DNA of 58,940 nucleotides from Enterococcus durans NBRC 100479 = LMG 10746 (lineage in GTDB: Bacteria; Bacillota; Bacilli; Lactobacillales; Enterococcaceae), in contig NZ_BCQB01000013.1 in assembly GCF_001544215.1 (NCBI RefSeq), forward strand, positions 1 through 58,940. Direction: 5' to 3'. Within the stretch, counting starts at the first letter, position 1. Each line of letters starts with the position of its first letter. This document shows positions 8,867-18,252 of the stretch, one piece after another. The notes under the pieces are model-generated. The model saw nothing but the letters and a program-made list of their open reading frames with translations. It ran no database searches and was not told the origin of the DNA. A program made the position numbers and the translations under genes.

Positions 8867-10203
8867 ATGAGTGATATTATTATAGGTATTTTATTAGTTA
8901 TTTCGTTTTTCTTTATGGTTTGGTATTGTGTGAAGGGTTACAACTTGATGGTTGGTTTAGCGATCATGGCAACGGTTTGGATGAGTTTGGCGTTAGTAGG
9001 TAATTACTTTTCTCCTAACCCAGCAATGGAAGGTCAAGGATTGATCGATGTATTGACACATATCTATGCAACGGTCCTGCAGAATATGCGAAGTCGATTT
9101 TAGTAAATGTATTCTTTGGTGCTTTCTTTGGTCGAGTGTTGGTGGATAGTGGTATAGCAGCTACATTGATTCGAAAAGTAGTGGAACTTGGTGGAGATAA
9201 ACCACGGATCACGATGAGTTTGCTTTGCATCGTAACTGCTATTATCTTTATGTCTATGACAGGGATCGGACCAGTTATCTCGATTGCAGTAATTGTTTTA
9301 CCTATCTTGATGTCATTAGGGATTTCGGCTCCGATTGCATTGTTTTCATTCATGGGTTCGATCATGGCAGGGATTTTTGCTAACATTGTGAACTTCAAGC
9401 AATATCAAACGATCTACGCTGGATTCAATCCGGCAGCAGAAAGCTATACGTATAACGATTATTTCCAAATCGGAATGATTGGTATGGTTGTAAGTTTGAT
9501 TGTTGTTTTAGTTGTGTCTAATATATCAATGAACAAAAAGAAACGTTACGCAATGGCTGCTGAAGTGCAAAGTGATGGCGGTGATGCACCGATGATTTCT
9601 TGGTTAGCAGTACTTATCCCAGTTTTAGGTGTCGTGTTATTAGATATTCCAATCATTTTAGGATTTATGATTGCTGGAATCTGGGCATTATTATTTACTG
9701 GAAAATTACGTGGAGGATATAAAGAAATCTGCCGTCAATTTGCTAAATTATTTACAGATGGAGCGACAGATGTTGCGCCGATGGTTGGCTTTTTAATGAC
9801 TTTGGCGATGTTCAATAATTCTGCTGCGTATGCTTCTTCTTATTTCTCAGCAATTTTTGGGGACTTTATTCCAAAAACGCCTTTAGTTTTGGCTATAGCA
9901 TTTGCTATATTGACACCACTTGGATTTTTCCGTGGGCCTTTAAGTTTAGTGGGTTCTGGTTCAGCCATTCTAGCAGTTGTTTTAGCAGTGAATCCAACAA
10001 TGCCCGTTGCCTTCTTATTCCCGCTATTTGCAACAACGACGATTGCGCCACAGCATTTAGATATTACGCAATCATGGGTAGCTTGGGGCTTAGGATATAC
10101 AAAAGTATCTTCAAGAGAGTATATGAAAAAATCAATTCCAACTGGTTGGATAATTGGAGCAATTGTCTGTATGATCACGTTCTTATTGTATGGTAACTTC
10201 TAA
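8867..10203 (+). pseudogene. GntP/CitMHS-like permease with a single-base frameshift
   Basis: This is a hydrophobic carrier of about 445 residues when the frames are joined. The first frame (start behind GGAGG, MSDIIIGILL) ends at 9103. The second frame continues with NGPAEYAKSILVNVFFGAFFGRVLVDSGIA. They join if one A is restored in GCAACGG at about 9068-9072 (GCAAACGG), so the lesion is a 1-base deletion or a base-call error. At least ten membrane segments can be seen, in the pattern of the GntP/citrate-transporter superfamily. It probably imports an organic acid or amino-acid derivative handled by the hydantoinase-like protein 38 bp downstream. The substrate cannot be named from the sequence. 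Confidence 0.75.
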
Positions 10204-10241
10204 CAGATTGTGACAATAGAAATGAAATGGAGGAATGACGG

Positions 10242-12371
10242 ATGAAACGGTTTGTACGAATGGGGATCGACGTTGGCGGGACACATACAAAAGCGGTAGC
10301 AATCGACTATGCCACACATGAAATTATTGGGAAGTCTTCAGTGAAGACGACACATGATCATTTGAATGGGGTGGCAGCAGGAGTGGTGCAGTCTTTTCAA
10401 AACTGTTTACAAGAGAATCAAATCAGTCCAGATGATGTGGTTTTCGTGGCTCACTCGACAACGCAAGCAACGAATGCATTGATTGAAGGAGATGTAGCTA
10501 AAGTTGGAGTAATCGGCATGTCGAAAGGCGGTCTTGAAGGATTTTTAGCCAAAAGACAAACACGATTGAACGATATTGATCTAGGGAACAAGAAAAAAAT
10601 CGAAATCGTCAATGCTTTTTTACCAGTAAAACATTTGAATGTGGATCGAGTGGCTGAAACGATCTCTAATTTAGAAAAAGAAAAAGCGGAGGTACTAGTA
10701 TCTTCGATGGCCTTTGGGGTAGATAATGGTGAGCCAGAACGTGTTGTTTATGAAGCTGCTTCTTGTAAAGCCATTCCAACAACGATGGCATCTGATATCA
10801 CTAAATTATATGGATTGACTAGAAGAACGAGAACGGCAGCAATCAATGCCTCTATTCTGCCTAAAATGCTAGATACTGCTACTTCTACAGAGAATTCAGT
10901 GCGTGAAGCAGGGGTCAATGTTTCTTTGATGATCATGCGTGGTGATGGGGGCGTTATGGAAATCAACGAGATGAAAAAACGCCCAGTATTGACAATGCTT
11001 TCTGGACCAGCAGCTTCTGTGATGGGGTCATTGATGTACTTGCGGGCATCCAACGGAGTCTATTTTGAAGTGGGGGGCACGACAACTAATATCGGTGTCA
11101 TCAAAAACGGCCGTCCGGCAATCGATTATTCGATCGTTGGTGGGCATCCAACCTATATTTCTTCATTAGATGTTCGAGTGTTAGGAGTAGCAGGTGGTTC
11201 GATGGTTCGCGCCAATCAAGCAGGGATCATTGATGTAGGCCCACGTTCTGCGCATATCGCAGGTTTGGACTATGCTGTATTTACACCGACAGAAGAAATC
11301 AAAGGACCGAAAGTAGTATTCTTTTCACCAAAAGAAGGCGATCCGGCAGACTACGTCAAAGTCGTGATGGAGGATGGCCAAGAAGTAACGATCACAAATA
11401 CTTGTGCAGCAAATGTATTGGGATTAGTGCAAGAAGAGCATTTTTCTTATGGGAATGTCCCTTCTGCCCGTAAAGCGCTACAAGCTTTAGCAGATTATTG
11501 TCAAACTACAGTAGAAGATATTGCGGAACAGATCATGGCAAAATCGTATGCTAAAATCGAGCCAGTTATCTTGGAGTTAGCTGAAAAATACCATTTAGAA
11601 AAAGATCAGATCTCATTGGTAGGTGTAGGCGGCGGAGCTGCTTCACTGATTACTTATTTTAGTAATAAAATGGGTGTAAAATATTCGATCCCTGAAAATG
11701 CGGAAGTGATTTCGTCGATCGGTGTTGCATTAGCGATGGTACGAGATGTTGTAGAACGGATCATCCCATCTCCAAGTAAAGAAGATATTCGTGCATTGAA
11801 GAATGAGGCAATGAATAAAGCAATCGAATCAGGCGCAACACCGGAATCAATTGAGATCCACGTTGAAATTGATCCTCAAACATCAAAAGTCACAGCTATT
11901 GCTACGGGTTCGACAGAAGTAAAAGCAACTGATTTAACAAAAGAGATCACGCTGCCAGAAGCGTTGGAGTTAGCTGCTGAAGATATGCGAGTTTCTACAG
12001 CGGAAGTCGAGGTAATAGAAAGCACACCGTTCTTTTATGTGGTGGGTGAAAAAAAACGTCCGAAAAATGCCGGAGCGATCCGTATCGTCGATCAAAAGGG
12101 ATTTATCAAAGTACAGCGAGGGAATGCTGCTTGCTTAAAAACGACTGCTGGCAATTATTTATCTGCGGTAGAAAAACTATGGGAAGAGATGGCAGTTTAT
12201 CAAACGGAACTGATTGCTCGTCCAGAATTTTATCTCTGTCTGGGGGCAAGGATCTCTGACTTTACTGCAACGGATCTTGAACAGCTACAATTGTTGATGG
12301 ATCTGGAAATCTCTACTTTGGAACCAGGGGAAGAAGTGATTGTCGTTGCTGGAAACATCAAGCAAACATAA
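10242..12371 (+). CDS. Hydantoinase/oxoprolinase family protein (HyuA-like)
   Basis: This 709-residue protein has the ATPase-type N-terminus of the hydantoinase A/oxoprolinase family: GIDVGGTHTKAVAIDY (phosphate-1 loop), the AHSTTQATNALIEGDVAKVGVI segment and a central GGTTTNIGVIKNGRP phosphate-2 loop. A GVGGGAASL loop sits further on. Enzymes of this family use ATP to open hydantoin, oxoproline or acetone-type substrates, usually with a HyuB partner. No HyuB gene is present here. The gene follows the permease and precedes, with a 32-base overlap, the HExxH protein, so the three probably form one operon. The candidate cre upstream of the permease and the GntR gene beyond the operon are the likely controls. 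The substrate is unknown. Confidence 0.8.
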   Translation: MKRFVRMGIDVGGTHTKAVAIDYATHEIIGKSSVKTTHDHLNGVAAGVVQSFQNCLQENQISPDDVVFVAHSTTQATNALIEGDVAKVGVIGMSKGGLEGFLAKRQTRLNDIDLGNKKKIEIVNAFLPVKHLNVDRVAETISNLEKEKAEVLVSSMAFGVDNGEPERVVYEAASCKAIPTTMASDITKLYGLTRRTRTAAINASILPKMLDTATSTENSVREAGVNVSLMIMRGDGGVMEINEMKKRPVLTMLSGPAASVMGSLMYLRASNGVYFEVGGTTTNIGVIKNGRPAIDYSIVGGHPTYISSLDVRVLGVAGGSMVRANQAGIIDVGPRSAHIAGLDYAVFTPTEEIKGPKVVFFSPKEGDPADYVKVVMEDGQEVTITNTCAANVLGLVQEEHFSYGNVPSARKALQALADYCQTTVEDIAEQIMAKSYAKIEPVILELAEKYHLEKDQISLVGVGGGAASLITYFSNKMGVKYSIPENAEVISSIGVALAMVRDVVERIIPSPSKEDIRALKNEAMNKAIESGATPESIEIHVEIDPQTSKVTAIATGSTEVKATDLTKEITLPEALELAAEDMRVSTAEVEVIESTPFFYVVGEKKRPKNAGAIRIVDQKGFIKVQRGNAACLKTTAGNYLSAVEKLWEEMAVYQTELIARPEFYLCLGARISDFTATDLEQLQLLMDLEISTLEPGEEVIVVAGNIKQT

Positions 12372-13023
12372 ACTAAATCGATTGCTCAATGAGTTGTTTA
12401 CTATCTCAGAGGAAAGTTGGGGGTATTATCAATTCCAAAGAGATATTTTAAGAAAAAAAGTCTCTTTAGAGCAACGAAAAGAATTTATTCAACAAGCAAT
12501 CATGTGTGGGAAACAAATGGCACAGGCATTGCGAAAAAGATATCCCCATAAGAACATCATGGAGCTTTGTGGAATATTAGGTACTAAGGTAGTGCACTGT
12601 AAATCAGAAACAACAGCTGAACGTGTAACTTTTGCCACCTATGACAAAGAAGAGGGTATCCGATTGATGTTGGAACCTATCCAACGGTTTGTACAAGAAA
12701 GTGATCATCCAGATCTAACAACGACCAAAATCACTGATTCGATTTTGGCCCATGAATTATTCCATCATATCGAGATGAGTGATCCATTGATCTATACACA
12801 ACAAACGAAAATCGAACTATGGCATATCTTTTCTTACAAATATTATTCAACGATTCGTTCCCTGAGTGAAATCGCCGCAATGAGTTTTTCACAGGAAATC
12901 AATCAGTTTGGTTTTCATCCATATATATTGGAGGTAGCGATGGTTTGGCCGTACGATCCAGAGCGGAGTGAAAAATTATTTGCAGAAGTACAAGAGATTG
13001 AACAAAGAAAAATCGAAGCTTGA
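12340..13023 (+). CDS. Conserved protein with a zinc-metallopeptidase-like HExxH motif
   Basis: I do not recognise the family by name. The 227-residue protein starts at TTG inside the hydantoinase gene and overlaps its end by 32 bases, which indicates translational coupling. Residues 137-144 read AHELFHHI, a classic HExxH zinc site (His138, Glu139, His142). A later Glu, in SLSEIAAMSFSQE, could be the third ligand as in gluzincins. There is no signal peptide or membrane segment, so it should act in the cytoplasm, perhaps on the hydantoinase product or on the partner protein. Peptidase activity is an inference from the motif alone. Confidence 0.65.
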   Translation: MSLLETSSKHKLNRLLNELFTISEESWGYYQFQRDILRKKVSLEQRKEFIQQAIMCGKQMAQALRKRYPHKNIMELCGILGTKVVHCKSETTAERVTFATYDKEEGIRLMLEPIQRFVQESDHPDLTTTKITDSILAHELFHHIEMSDPLIYTQQTKIELWHIFSYKYYSTIRSLSEIAAMSFSQEINQFGFHPYILEVAMVWPYDPERSEKLFAEVQEIEQRKIEA

Positions 13024-13068
13024 AATAATAAAAAGGTAGCTAAACAGGATAGTTCGATTTTGGCTATT

Positions 13069-13126
13069 AAAAAAGACAGTTACTCTCAAAATTAGCGCTG
13101 CTATTTTGGGATCATCTGTCTTTTTT
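13069..13126 (+). terminator. Intrinsic terminator after the hydantoinase operon
   Basis: AAAAAAGACAG pairs with CTGTCTTTTTT, and an inner stem CAAAAT/ATTTTG sits within. The right arm ends in a T-run, so it is placed to end rightward transcription from the operon. Confidence 0.75.
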
Positions 13127-13258
13127 AGTGATTTTTTTGTCTGATAGTATTTGCGAGCTAAAGAGGTGGATGTGAGTTTTTAAGATTTGATGAACCATCT
13201 AAAGGGAAATTCAATTGTTCAATGGAATTGACCGATTCTCCTTCTCACATCTCTTGAT

Positions 13259-13927
13259 CTAATCTTTCTCAAAATAATCTGGGTAAGCCTGTCGTACATA
13301 TTCCTGTTCTTCAATGATCATATGCATATGCATGCTGCAAAGAAAACTCACTTCATCAAGGTTATGATCGATCATGGATTGAAGGAGTGTTTGGTGCTCA
13401 TCTAAAACACGACCCCAACCCAGTTCTGTAATACTCAACCGTAACCATCTGAATCGGTCAAGATGTGTACTATAGCTTTCGATCCAATCCCAGATTTCTG
13501 ATTTTTCAGCAACTTTATAACAGGTGCGGTGGAACGCTTTATCTAAATAGAAAAATAATTTTTTATCTTGGATCATGATTGCTTGGTCTGTTTGTTCCAA
13601 AATATCTTCTAATGTCAATTGATCCTGTGGGGTCATTTTGGCGCTGCATTCTTGAAGAATAGGATTTTCTAGCTTTTCTCGAGTATAGAGAGCTAAGGAT
13701 GCAGAACGAATGTCGATCTTTGACACGAAGGTTCCAGATTGTGGGATCGTTTTGATCAATTCTTGGTTGCGTAACTGGATCAACGCTTCTCGTATCGGTG
13801 TGCGACCGATGGCAAGTTGTTCTTCTAAGACTTTGTCTGAGATTCTGCTTCCAGGTGCTAACTCAGAATAAATAATCTGCTTACGTATTGTTTCGTAAGC
13901 CTGTTGTTGTAAGTTTGTGCCAGCCAT
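13259..13927 (-). CDS. GntR-family transcriptional regulator (FadR/FCD subfamily)
   Basis: This 222-residue protein has an N-terminal winged helix (residues 8-70: QQQAYETIRKQIIYSELAPG, then IGRTPIREALIQLRNQELI). An all-helical FCD ligand-binding domain follows, with conserved His and Asp residues that usually bind a metal and a carboxylate effector. The gene faces the permease-hydantoinase operon, so it may control that operon in response to its substrate. A TATAAT-like -10 (complement of 13960-13965) lies upstream in an AT-rich region containing the partial palindrome ATGTTTTAC..TAACAT. Target and effector are inferred only. Confidence 0.85.
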   Translation of the reverse strand: MAGTNLQQQAYETIRKQIIYSELAPGSRISDKVLEEQLAIGRTPIREALIQLRNQELIKTIPQSGTFVSKIDIRSASLALYTREKLENPILQECSAKMTPQDQLTLEDILEQTDQAIMIQDKKLFFYLDKAFHRTCYKVAEKSEIWDWIESYSTHLDRFRWLRLSITELGWGRVLDEHQTLLQSMIDHNLDEVSFLCSMHMHMIIEEQEYVRQAYPDYFEKD

Positions 13928-14013
13928 AAATGCTCCTTTCTACACAATGTTTTACAAGTATTATAACATAAATCGTTTACAGGAGAGAGAGGAGCGAAAT
14001 AGGTCCAAACAAA

Positions 14014-14190
14014 AAAAGCATGGGACAAAAGTAAGAAACACTTTTGTCTCATTCTCTAAAAACGAATAAACGGTGGGAGCAGAAGCAAATCCTTCGGAAA
14101 TAAGCCGAAATTCACAAAAATTTAAAAAGCAATTTTCGTGAATTTCTTCTTATTTCTCGGAGTTAAACACTTCTGTCCCAACCTCACAAG
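14014..14190 (-). repeat. Dispersed intergenic hairpin repeat, copy 3
   Basis: It contains GGGACAAAAGTAAGAAACAC..TTTTGTCTCA (outer hairpin), ACGAATAAACGGTGGGAGCAG, CCTTCGGAAATAAG..CTTATTTCTCGGAG (skeleton arms) and ACACTTCTGTCCCAACCTC. It lies at the 3' end of the small gene at 14215. Confidence 0.85.
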
Positions 14191-14214
14191 AGACTCAATT
14201 TTTTAACAAAATGA

Positions 14215-14382
14215 TCAATCAGGTCGTATCTCATGCAGTTGTTTGACACGGCCGCCGATCTGTTTAGCAAATGCTTCAGAGTCTTTTTTCTCTTTGAAAA
14301 TCAACAAGTTATCAGGGTTCTTTTCTCGTGTGCGGCAGCCAGTTTTATCAATGTAACCATGCAATACTTTGACAACATACAT
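14215..14382 (-). CDS. Small conserved protein of unknown function (55 residues)
   Basis: The chosen start is the ATG at 14380-14382, preceded by AGGTGATC; an upstream extension of the frame lacks a ribosome site. The product is basic and soluble (MYVVKVLHGYIDKTG at the start, QIGGRVKQLHEIRPD at the end), with no membrane segment. It stands alone between a hairpin repeat and the thioesterase gene on the same strand. No function can be assigned. Confidence 0.65.
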   Translation of the reverse strand: MYVVKVLHGYIDKTGCRTREKNPDNLLIFKEKKDSEAFAKQIGGRVKQLHEIRPD

Positions 14383-14490
14383 GATGATCACCTGCTTTTT
14401 TCTCTTTATTATACAAATTGTCCTATATAACACAAGAAAAAAGTCTCTGATTTTCTTAAATAAAAGGAAAGTTTTTTGCGTAGAGAGAAA

Positions 14491-14925
14491 TCATTCGTTC
14501 GCCAACTGCGCGTAGTCTTTGAATAGGTGATCCAACTGTGTATCAAAACGACTGAGTTTGACTAATCGTTGCGTATCGGCAGTTAAAAAGCAATGTTTGC
14601 TTGAGCCAGTAGTTCGTAACTGATTATCTGCTAAACCATAGATTTCATAGGTGAAATCTAAGCGAGTGCCCGTATACTTCGCGATTTTCGGTAAGATACG
14701 GATGGGTTCGCCATAGCGGACCATTTCTTTGTATTGGCAAGTGACCTCAAGTACGGGAATGATCAGTCCTAATTCTTCGATTTTTTTATAACTGAACCCT
14801 AAATAATCGAGTAATGCCACACGTGATTCTTCTAACCAACGAATGTAATTGCTGTGATGGATGATTCCCATCTGATCAGTTTCATAATAAAAAGGTTCTC
14901 GAATATATCCAGTAAACAGTTCCAT
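14491..14925 (-). CDS. YbgC/4HBT-type acyl-CoA thioesterase (hotdog fold)
   Basis: The protein is 144 residues from the ATG at 14925, which follows AAGGAG with a 7-base gap; the longer frame upstream would overlap the preceding gene without a ribosome site. The hotdog signature YYETDQMGIIHHSNYIRWLE contains the catalytic Asp (YETDQMG) typical of 4-hydroxybenzoyl-CoA thioesterase relatives. It is expected to hydrolyse short- or medium-chain acyl-CoA esters in the cytoplasm. It lies 18 bases downstream of the NAD(P)H-hydrate dehydratase gene and is probably co-transcribed with it. The physiological substrate is unknown. Confidence 0.85.
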   Translation of the reverse strand: MELFTGYIREPFYYETDQMGIIHHSNYIRWLEESRVALLDYLGFSYKKIEELGLIIPVLEVTCQYKEMVRYGEPIRILPKIAKYTGTRLDFTYEIYGLADNQLRTTGSSKHCFLTADTQRLVKLSRFDTQLDHLFKDYAQLANE

Positions 14926-14942
14926 AAAATAACTCCTTGATC

Positions 14943-15773
14943 TTAATTTTTTTGACTGAAATGATGCATCCATTGTGGTAAGTGCTGACTGATTTGCGTA
15001 GGGAGCACAACGTATTGTGATTTGGCTAATTGATCTCCGATATAGCTATGAAGATAGACAGCCGCTGCGATTGTCTGGTCATTCTTGGGGAATTGGGCGA
15101 GAAAACCAGCAATCGTACCTGCCAAAGTATCCCCCATTCCACCAGTTGCCATTGCAGCAGAACCTATGGTATTTTGATAAATCATTTTTTGACCATAAAT
15201 AGTCGTCTGGTGACTTTTTAGTACGACAGTCGTTCCTAGTTCCCGCTGTTTCATGCTATTTTTTTCTTTCGTTTGATCAGCGATCGCTAATGAGGTAAGT
15301 CTCTGCCATTCCATTTGATGTGGTGTGAAAACTGTTTGTTTAGGATAAGGAAGTTCTAGCTGTTCCTTTGCAAATAAAGTTAGAGCGGAACCATCCATGA
15401 TCAGCCATTGTTTTTTAGTTTGATGGGCTAAAATCAACTCAAGTAGATCGAAACTTTCAGGAGTAGTGCCGAGTCCGGGACCTATCAATAAAATATCAGC
15501 TGTTTCAAGTACGGAAAGAATCATTTTTTTATCATGCCAATCGACACACATTGCTTCTGGTAAATGGGCATGAAGGGGGGCGTGATTTTTAGGAGCGGTG
15601 ATGACAGTTGTCAAACCAGCGCCGCTATTGACTGTAGCTAAAGCGCTCATGATGATTGCGCCGCCATATTGTTCATTGCCGCCAATCAAAACTGTCCGGC
15701 CGTATGTCCCTTTATGTGATTCAGCTGGACGTGGAGTAATGACTTGTTGTACCAAACGTTCATCTATTATCAT
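14943..15773 (-). CDS. nnrD: ADP-dependent NAD(P)H-hydrate dehydratase
   Basis: This 276-residue protein has the ribokinase-like fold of YjeF C-terminal domains. Visible motifs are GTYGRTVLIGGNEQYGGA near residue 22, LLIGPGLGT in the middle, FTPHQMEW and the anion-hole motif GGMGDTLAG. It repairs the hydrated, damaged forms of NADH and NADPH using ADP. No epimerase (YjeF N) domain is fused, so a separate NnrE would be needed elsewhere. It is the first gene of a two-gene unit with the thioesterase. Confidence 0.9.
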   Translation of the reverse strand: MIIDERLVQQVITPRPAESHKGTYGRTVLIGGNEQYGGAIIMSALATVNSGAGLTTVITAPKNHAPLHAHLPEAMCVDWHDKKMILSVLETADILLIGPGLGTTPESFDLLELILAHQTKKQWLIMDGSALTLFAKEQLELPYPKQTVFTPHQMEWQRLTSLAIADQTKEKNSMKQRELGTTVVLKSHQTTIYGQKMIYQNTIGSAAMATGGMGDTLAGTIAGFLAQFPKNDQTIAAAVYLHSYIGDQLAKSQYVVLPTQISQHLPQWMHHFSQKN

Positions 15774-15919
15774 CGAAATGCCTCCTTTCTTGTATTATAG
15801 CGTAGATATTTTTGTTGGAACACTCTTTGGACTAGGAATTGTCAGATTTTTTGAACTATTTTTTTCTTCGATTTATGGTATGATGAACAGGTAGACTTAA
15901 TGAGTGGAGGATTAACTTT

Positions 15920-17338
15920 ATGACAATCAATTGGCAAAAAGAAGTAGAAGCACGTAAAGAAGACTTGCTTGAAGACTTAAAAAATCTTTTACGTGTCAGC
16001 AGTGAACGTGATGATTCAAAAGTAACACCGGATGCACCCTTTGGACCTGGTCCTCGTGATGCGTTGAAACACATGTTAGCATATGGCGAACGTGATGGCT
16101 TTGCTGTCAAAAACGTGGATAATTATGCAGGACATATCGATCTTGGTGAAGGTGATGAAACATTAGGGATTTTTGGCCATATGGATGTTGTACCTGCTGG
16201 TGACGGTTGGGATACTGATCCTTATGAACCAGTAATCAAAGATGGCAAAATCTTTGCGCGTGGTTCAAGTGATGACAAAGGCCCAAGTATGGCAGCTTAT
16301 TATGCAATGAAAATCATTAAAGAACTAGATTTGAAATTGTCTAAAAAAGTTCGTTTCGTTATCGGTAGTGATGAAGAAAGCGGCTGGGGCGACATGGCTT
16401 ATTATTTCCAACATGAAGAAGAACCTGATTTTGGTTTTTCTCCTGATGCTGAGTTCCCGATCATCAATGGTGAAAAAGGAAATGTATCACTTGCTTTGAG
16501 ATTCCAAGGCGATAACGAAGGTGACTACGTATTGAAATCCTTTGTTTCAGGCTTGCGTGAAAATATGGTCCCTGGTACAGCTACTGCAGCTCTTCAAGTA
16601 CCAGATGCGGATGCAGCGATTGCGATGGAAGAAGCATTCTATAAATTTACTGAAGCAAATCCAGTTAGCGGTTCGATCGAAGCAGACAATACGTATGTAA
16701 AAATCGACTTAATCGGAAAAGGCGCTCATGGAGCAAGTCCTCAAGCAGGAATCAATGCAGGGACATTCTTAGCTCTTTTCCTAGATAACTATGAATTTAT
16801 TGGTTCAGCAAAACAATTTATCCATGTTGCAGCAGCGTATGTCCATGAAGATTTCTATGGTGAAAAACTTGGCGTGGCATATGAAGATGAAAAAATGGGT
16901 AAATTAACAATGAACGCTGGCTTATTTGCCTTTAAAGAAAATGGAACAGAAGATGATAACTTCATCAACATGAACTTCCGTTTCCCACAAGGTGTGACTG
17001 TTGACGGCTTAGAAAGTGATATCTTAGCAACAGTCAAAGAAGAAGGAGCTTCAGTTACTCGTGGTGCACGTGTAATGGAACCTCACTATGTACCAATGGA
17101 TGATCCATTGGTTGCAACATTGTTACAAGTCTATAAAGATCACACAGGTGAAGAAGGTTATGAACAAATCATCGGTGGCGGAACTTATGGACGTCTATTG
17201 AAACGTGGTGTTGCTTACGGTGCGATGTTCCCAGGCTACACAGATACAATGCACCAAGCAAATGAATTTATGAGTTTAGACGATCTATTCAGAGCAACGG
17301 CTATTTATGCAGATGCTATTTATCGTTTGGCAAAATAA
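15920..17338 (+). CDS. pepV: Dipeptidase PepV (M20A family, Xaa-His/broad dipeptidase)
   Basis: This 472-residue cytoplasmic zinc dipeptidase has the expected full length. The metal-site motifs are IFGHMDVVPAGDGWDTDPYEP, GSSDDKGPSMAAYYA and IGSDEESGWGDM (catalytic Glu in DEES). A lid domain follows with KGAHGASPQAGINAG, and the C-terminal GGGTYGRLL and MHQANEF segments complete the active site. It releases amino acids from dipeptides in peptide nutrition. The start follows GGAGG. It is divergent from the nnrD unit and ends in a strong terminator. Confidence 0.93.
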   Translation: MTINWQKEVEARKEDLLEDLKNLLRVSSERDDSKVTPDAPFGPGPRDALKHMLAYGERDGFAVKNVDNYAGHIDLGEGDETLGIFGHMDVVPAGDGWDTDPYEPVIKDGKIFARGSSDDKGPSMAAYYAMKIIKELDLKLSKKVRFVIGSDEESGWGDMAYYFQHEEEPDFGFSPDAEFPIINGEKGNVSLALRFQGDNEGDYVLKSFVSGLRENMVPGTATAALQVPDADAAIAMEEAFYKFTEANPVSGSIEADNTYVKIDLIGKGAHGASPQAGINAGTFLALFLDNYEFIGSAKQFIHVAAAYVHEDFYGEKLGVAYEDEKMGKLTMNAGLFAFKENGTEDDNFINMNFRFPQGVTVDGLESDILATVKEEGASVTRGARVMEPHYVPMDDPLVATLLQVYKDHTGEEGYEQIIGGGTYGRLLKRGVAYGAMFPGYTDTMHQANEFMSLDDLFRATAIYADAIYRLAK

Positions 17339-17353
17339 TCATTGATTAAAAGC

Positions 17354-17390
17354 AAAAAGAAACGAACCGTCACGGTTCGTTTCTTTTTTT
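17354..17390 (+). terminator. Intrinsic terminator of pepV
   Basis: AAAGAAACGAACCGT pairs with ACGGTTCGTTTCTTT around a single C, and a T-run follows. The A-run on the left could also serve leftward transcription of the gene at 17407. Confidence 0.85.
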
Positions 17391-17406
17391 GTGCATCAAG
17401 TTGATG

Positions 17407-18252
17407 TCAGTTTATTCGTTTTTTCAAGAGTATGCCAAGTGTTACAAAAAATGTACCAATAGTAGACAAAAAAATTGGTGAACTTGTTTCATTTGTTTTT
17501 GGCAAGGATTTTGCAGAGGCGTTTTGTTGTTCGCTAGCTACTTTTGCCGTACTAGTTGCTTGTGGTGCTTCACATGTTGCTGATTGAGAAAAATCTGTTC
17601 CGACATTGTTCAACGTTTCTTTGATCCGTTTGATGCTTGCTTGTAGATCTATTTTTTTAGAGTCAAAATCAGCCATGACTGCTTTTGCGTCAGTGATTTT
17701 TGAATGGATGTCTGCACTAGCTGTTTCGATCTCTGGTTGGACATTGTTTATGGAAGCAGCAGCAGACTGCCCGAAAGCATCCAATTCATCTTGGAGTGCT
17801 TTTGCTTGTTGGATCTTTGCATCTATATCATTTTTGGCAAGTTCAGCTTTCGCTTTTGCACCTGCTAGATCTTGTTGGATTTGTGCGTGATCTTTATCAG
17901 CTTGGTCTTTTAATGCAGATAAGTCTTGCTGGATTTGTTGATGATGTTCAGCTAATCGATTTTTGGCTTCTTCTAAGGCCTGTTCGATTTCTTTTCTACG
18001 ATTTTCTAAATCCTGTAATGTATCCCTGCTTGAAGAAGTCTCTGTAGCCGAGCTATCGGTTTCTGATCCAGTGCTGGAAGTTGTTTCGCTAGTTGACTGA
18101 CTGTCCGTAGTAGCTGAAGAAGAATCTTCCGCAGTAGTTGTAGTTGTTTCTATAATTTGACTATCAGACGTTGTATCTGCTTGTACTTCTTGTTGAAGGA
18201 AAATGCAACTGGAAGTCAATAAGGCTAGTGATACAATAACTATTTTTTTCAT
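17407..18252 (-). CDS. Secreted coiled-coil surface protein with an LPKTN-type sorting signal
   Basis: The protein has 281 residues from MKKIVIVSLALL, chosen because it begins with a normal signal peptide (cleavage near VQADTT). A Ser/Thr-rich stretch (about residues 28-80) is followed by a long, charged, helical region with heptad-like Ala/Leu/Gln/Lys spacing (about 85-220), which predicts a coiled coil. The C-terminus has the sorting motif LPKTNE, a hydrophobic helix and the tail KKRIN. The fifth position is Asn, not the usual Gly of LPxTG. The likely role is a wall-anchored or membrane-retained stalk. No enzymatic domain is seen. The gene is monocistronic and converges on pepV. Confidence 0.8.
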   Translation of the reverse strand: MKKIVIVSLALLTSSCIFLQQEVQADTTSDSQIIETTTTTAEDSSSATTDSQSTSETTSSTGSETDSSATETSSSRDTLQDLENRRKEIEQALEEAKNRLAEHHQQIQQDLSALKDQADKDHAQIQQDLAGAKAKAELAKNDIDAKIQQAKALQDELDAFGQSAAASINNVQPEIETASADIHSKITDAKAVMADFDSKKIDLQASIKRIKETLNNVGTDFSQSATCEAPQATSTAKVASEQQNASAKSLPKTNETSSPIFLSTIGTFFVTLGILLKKRIN

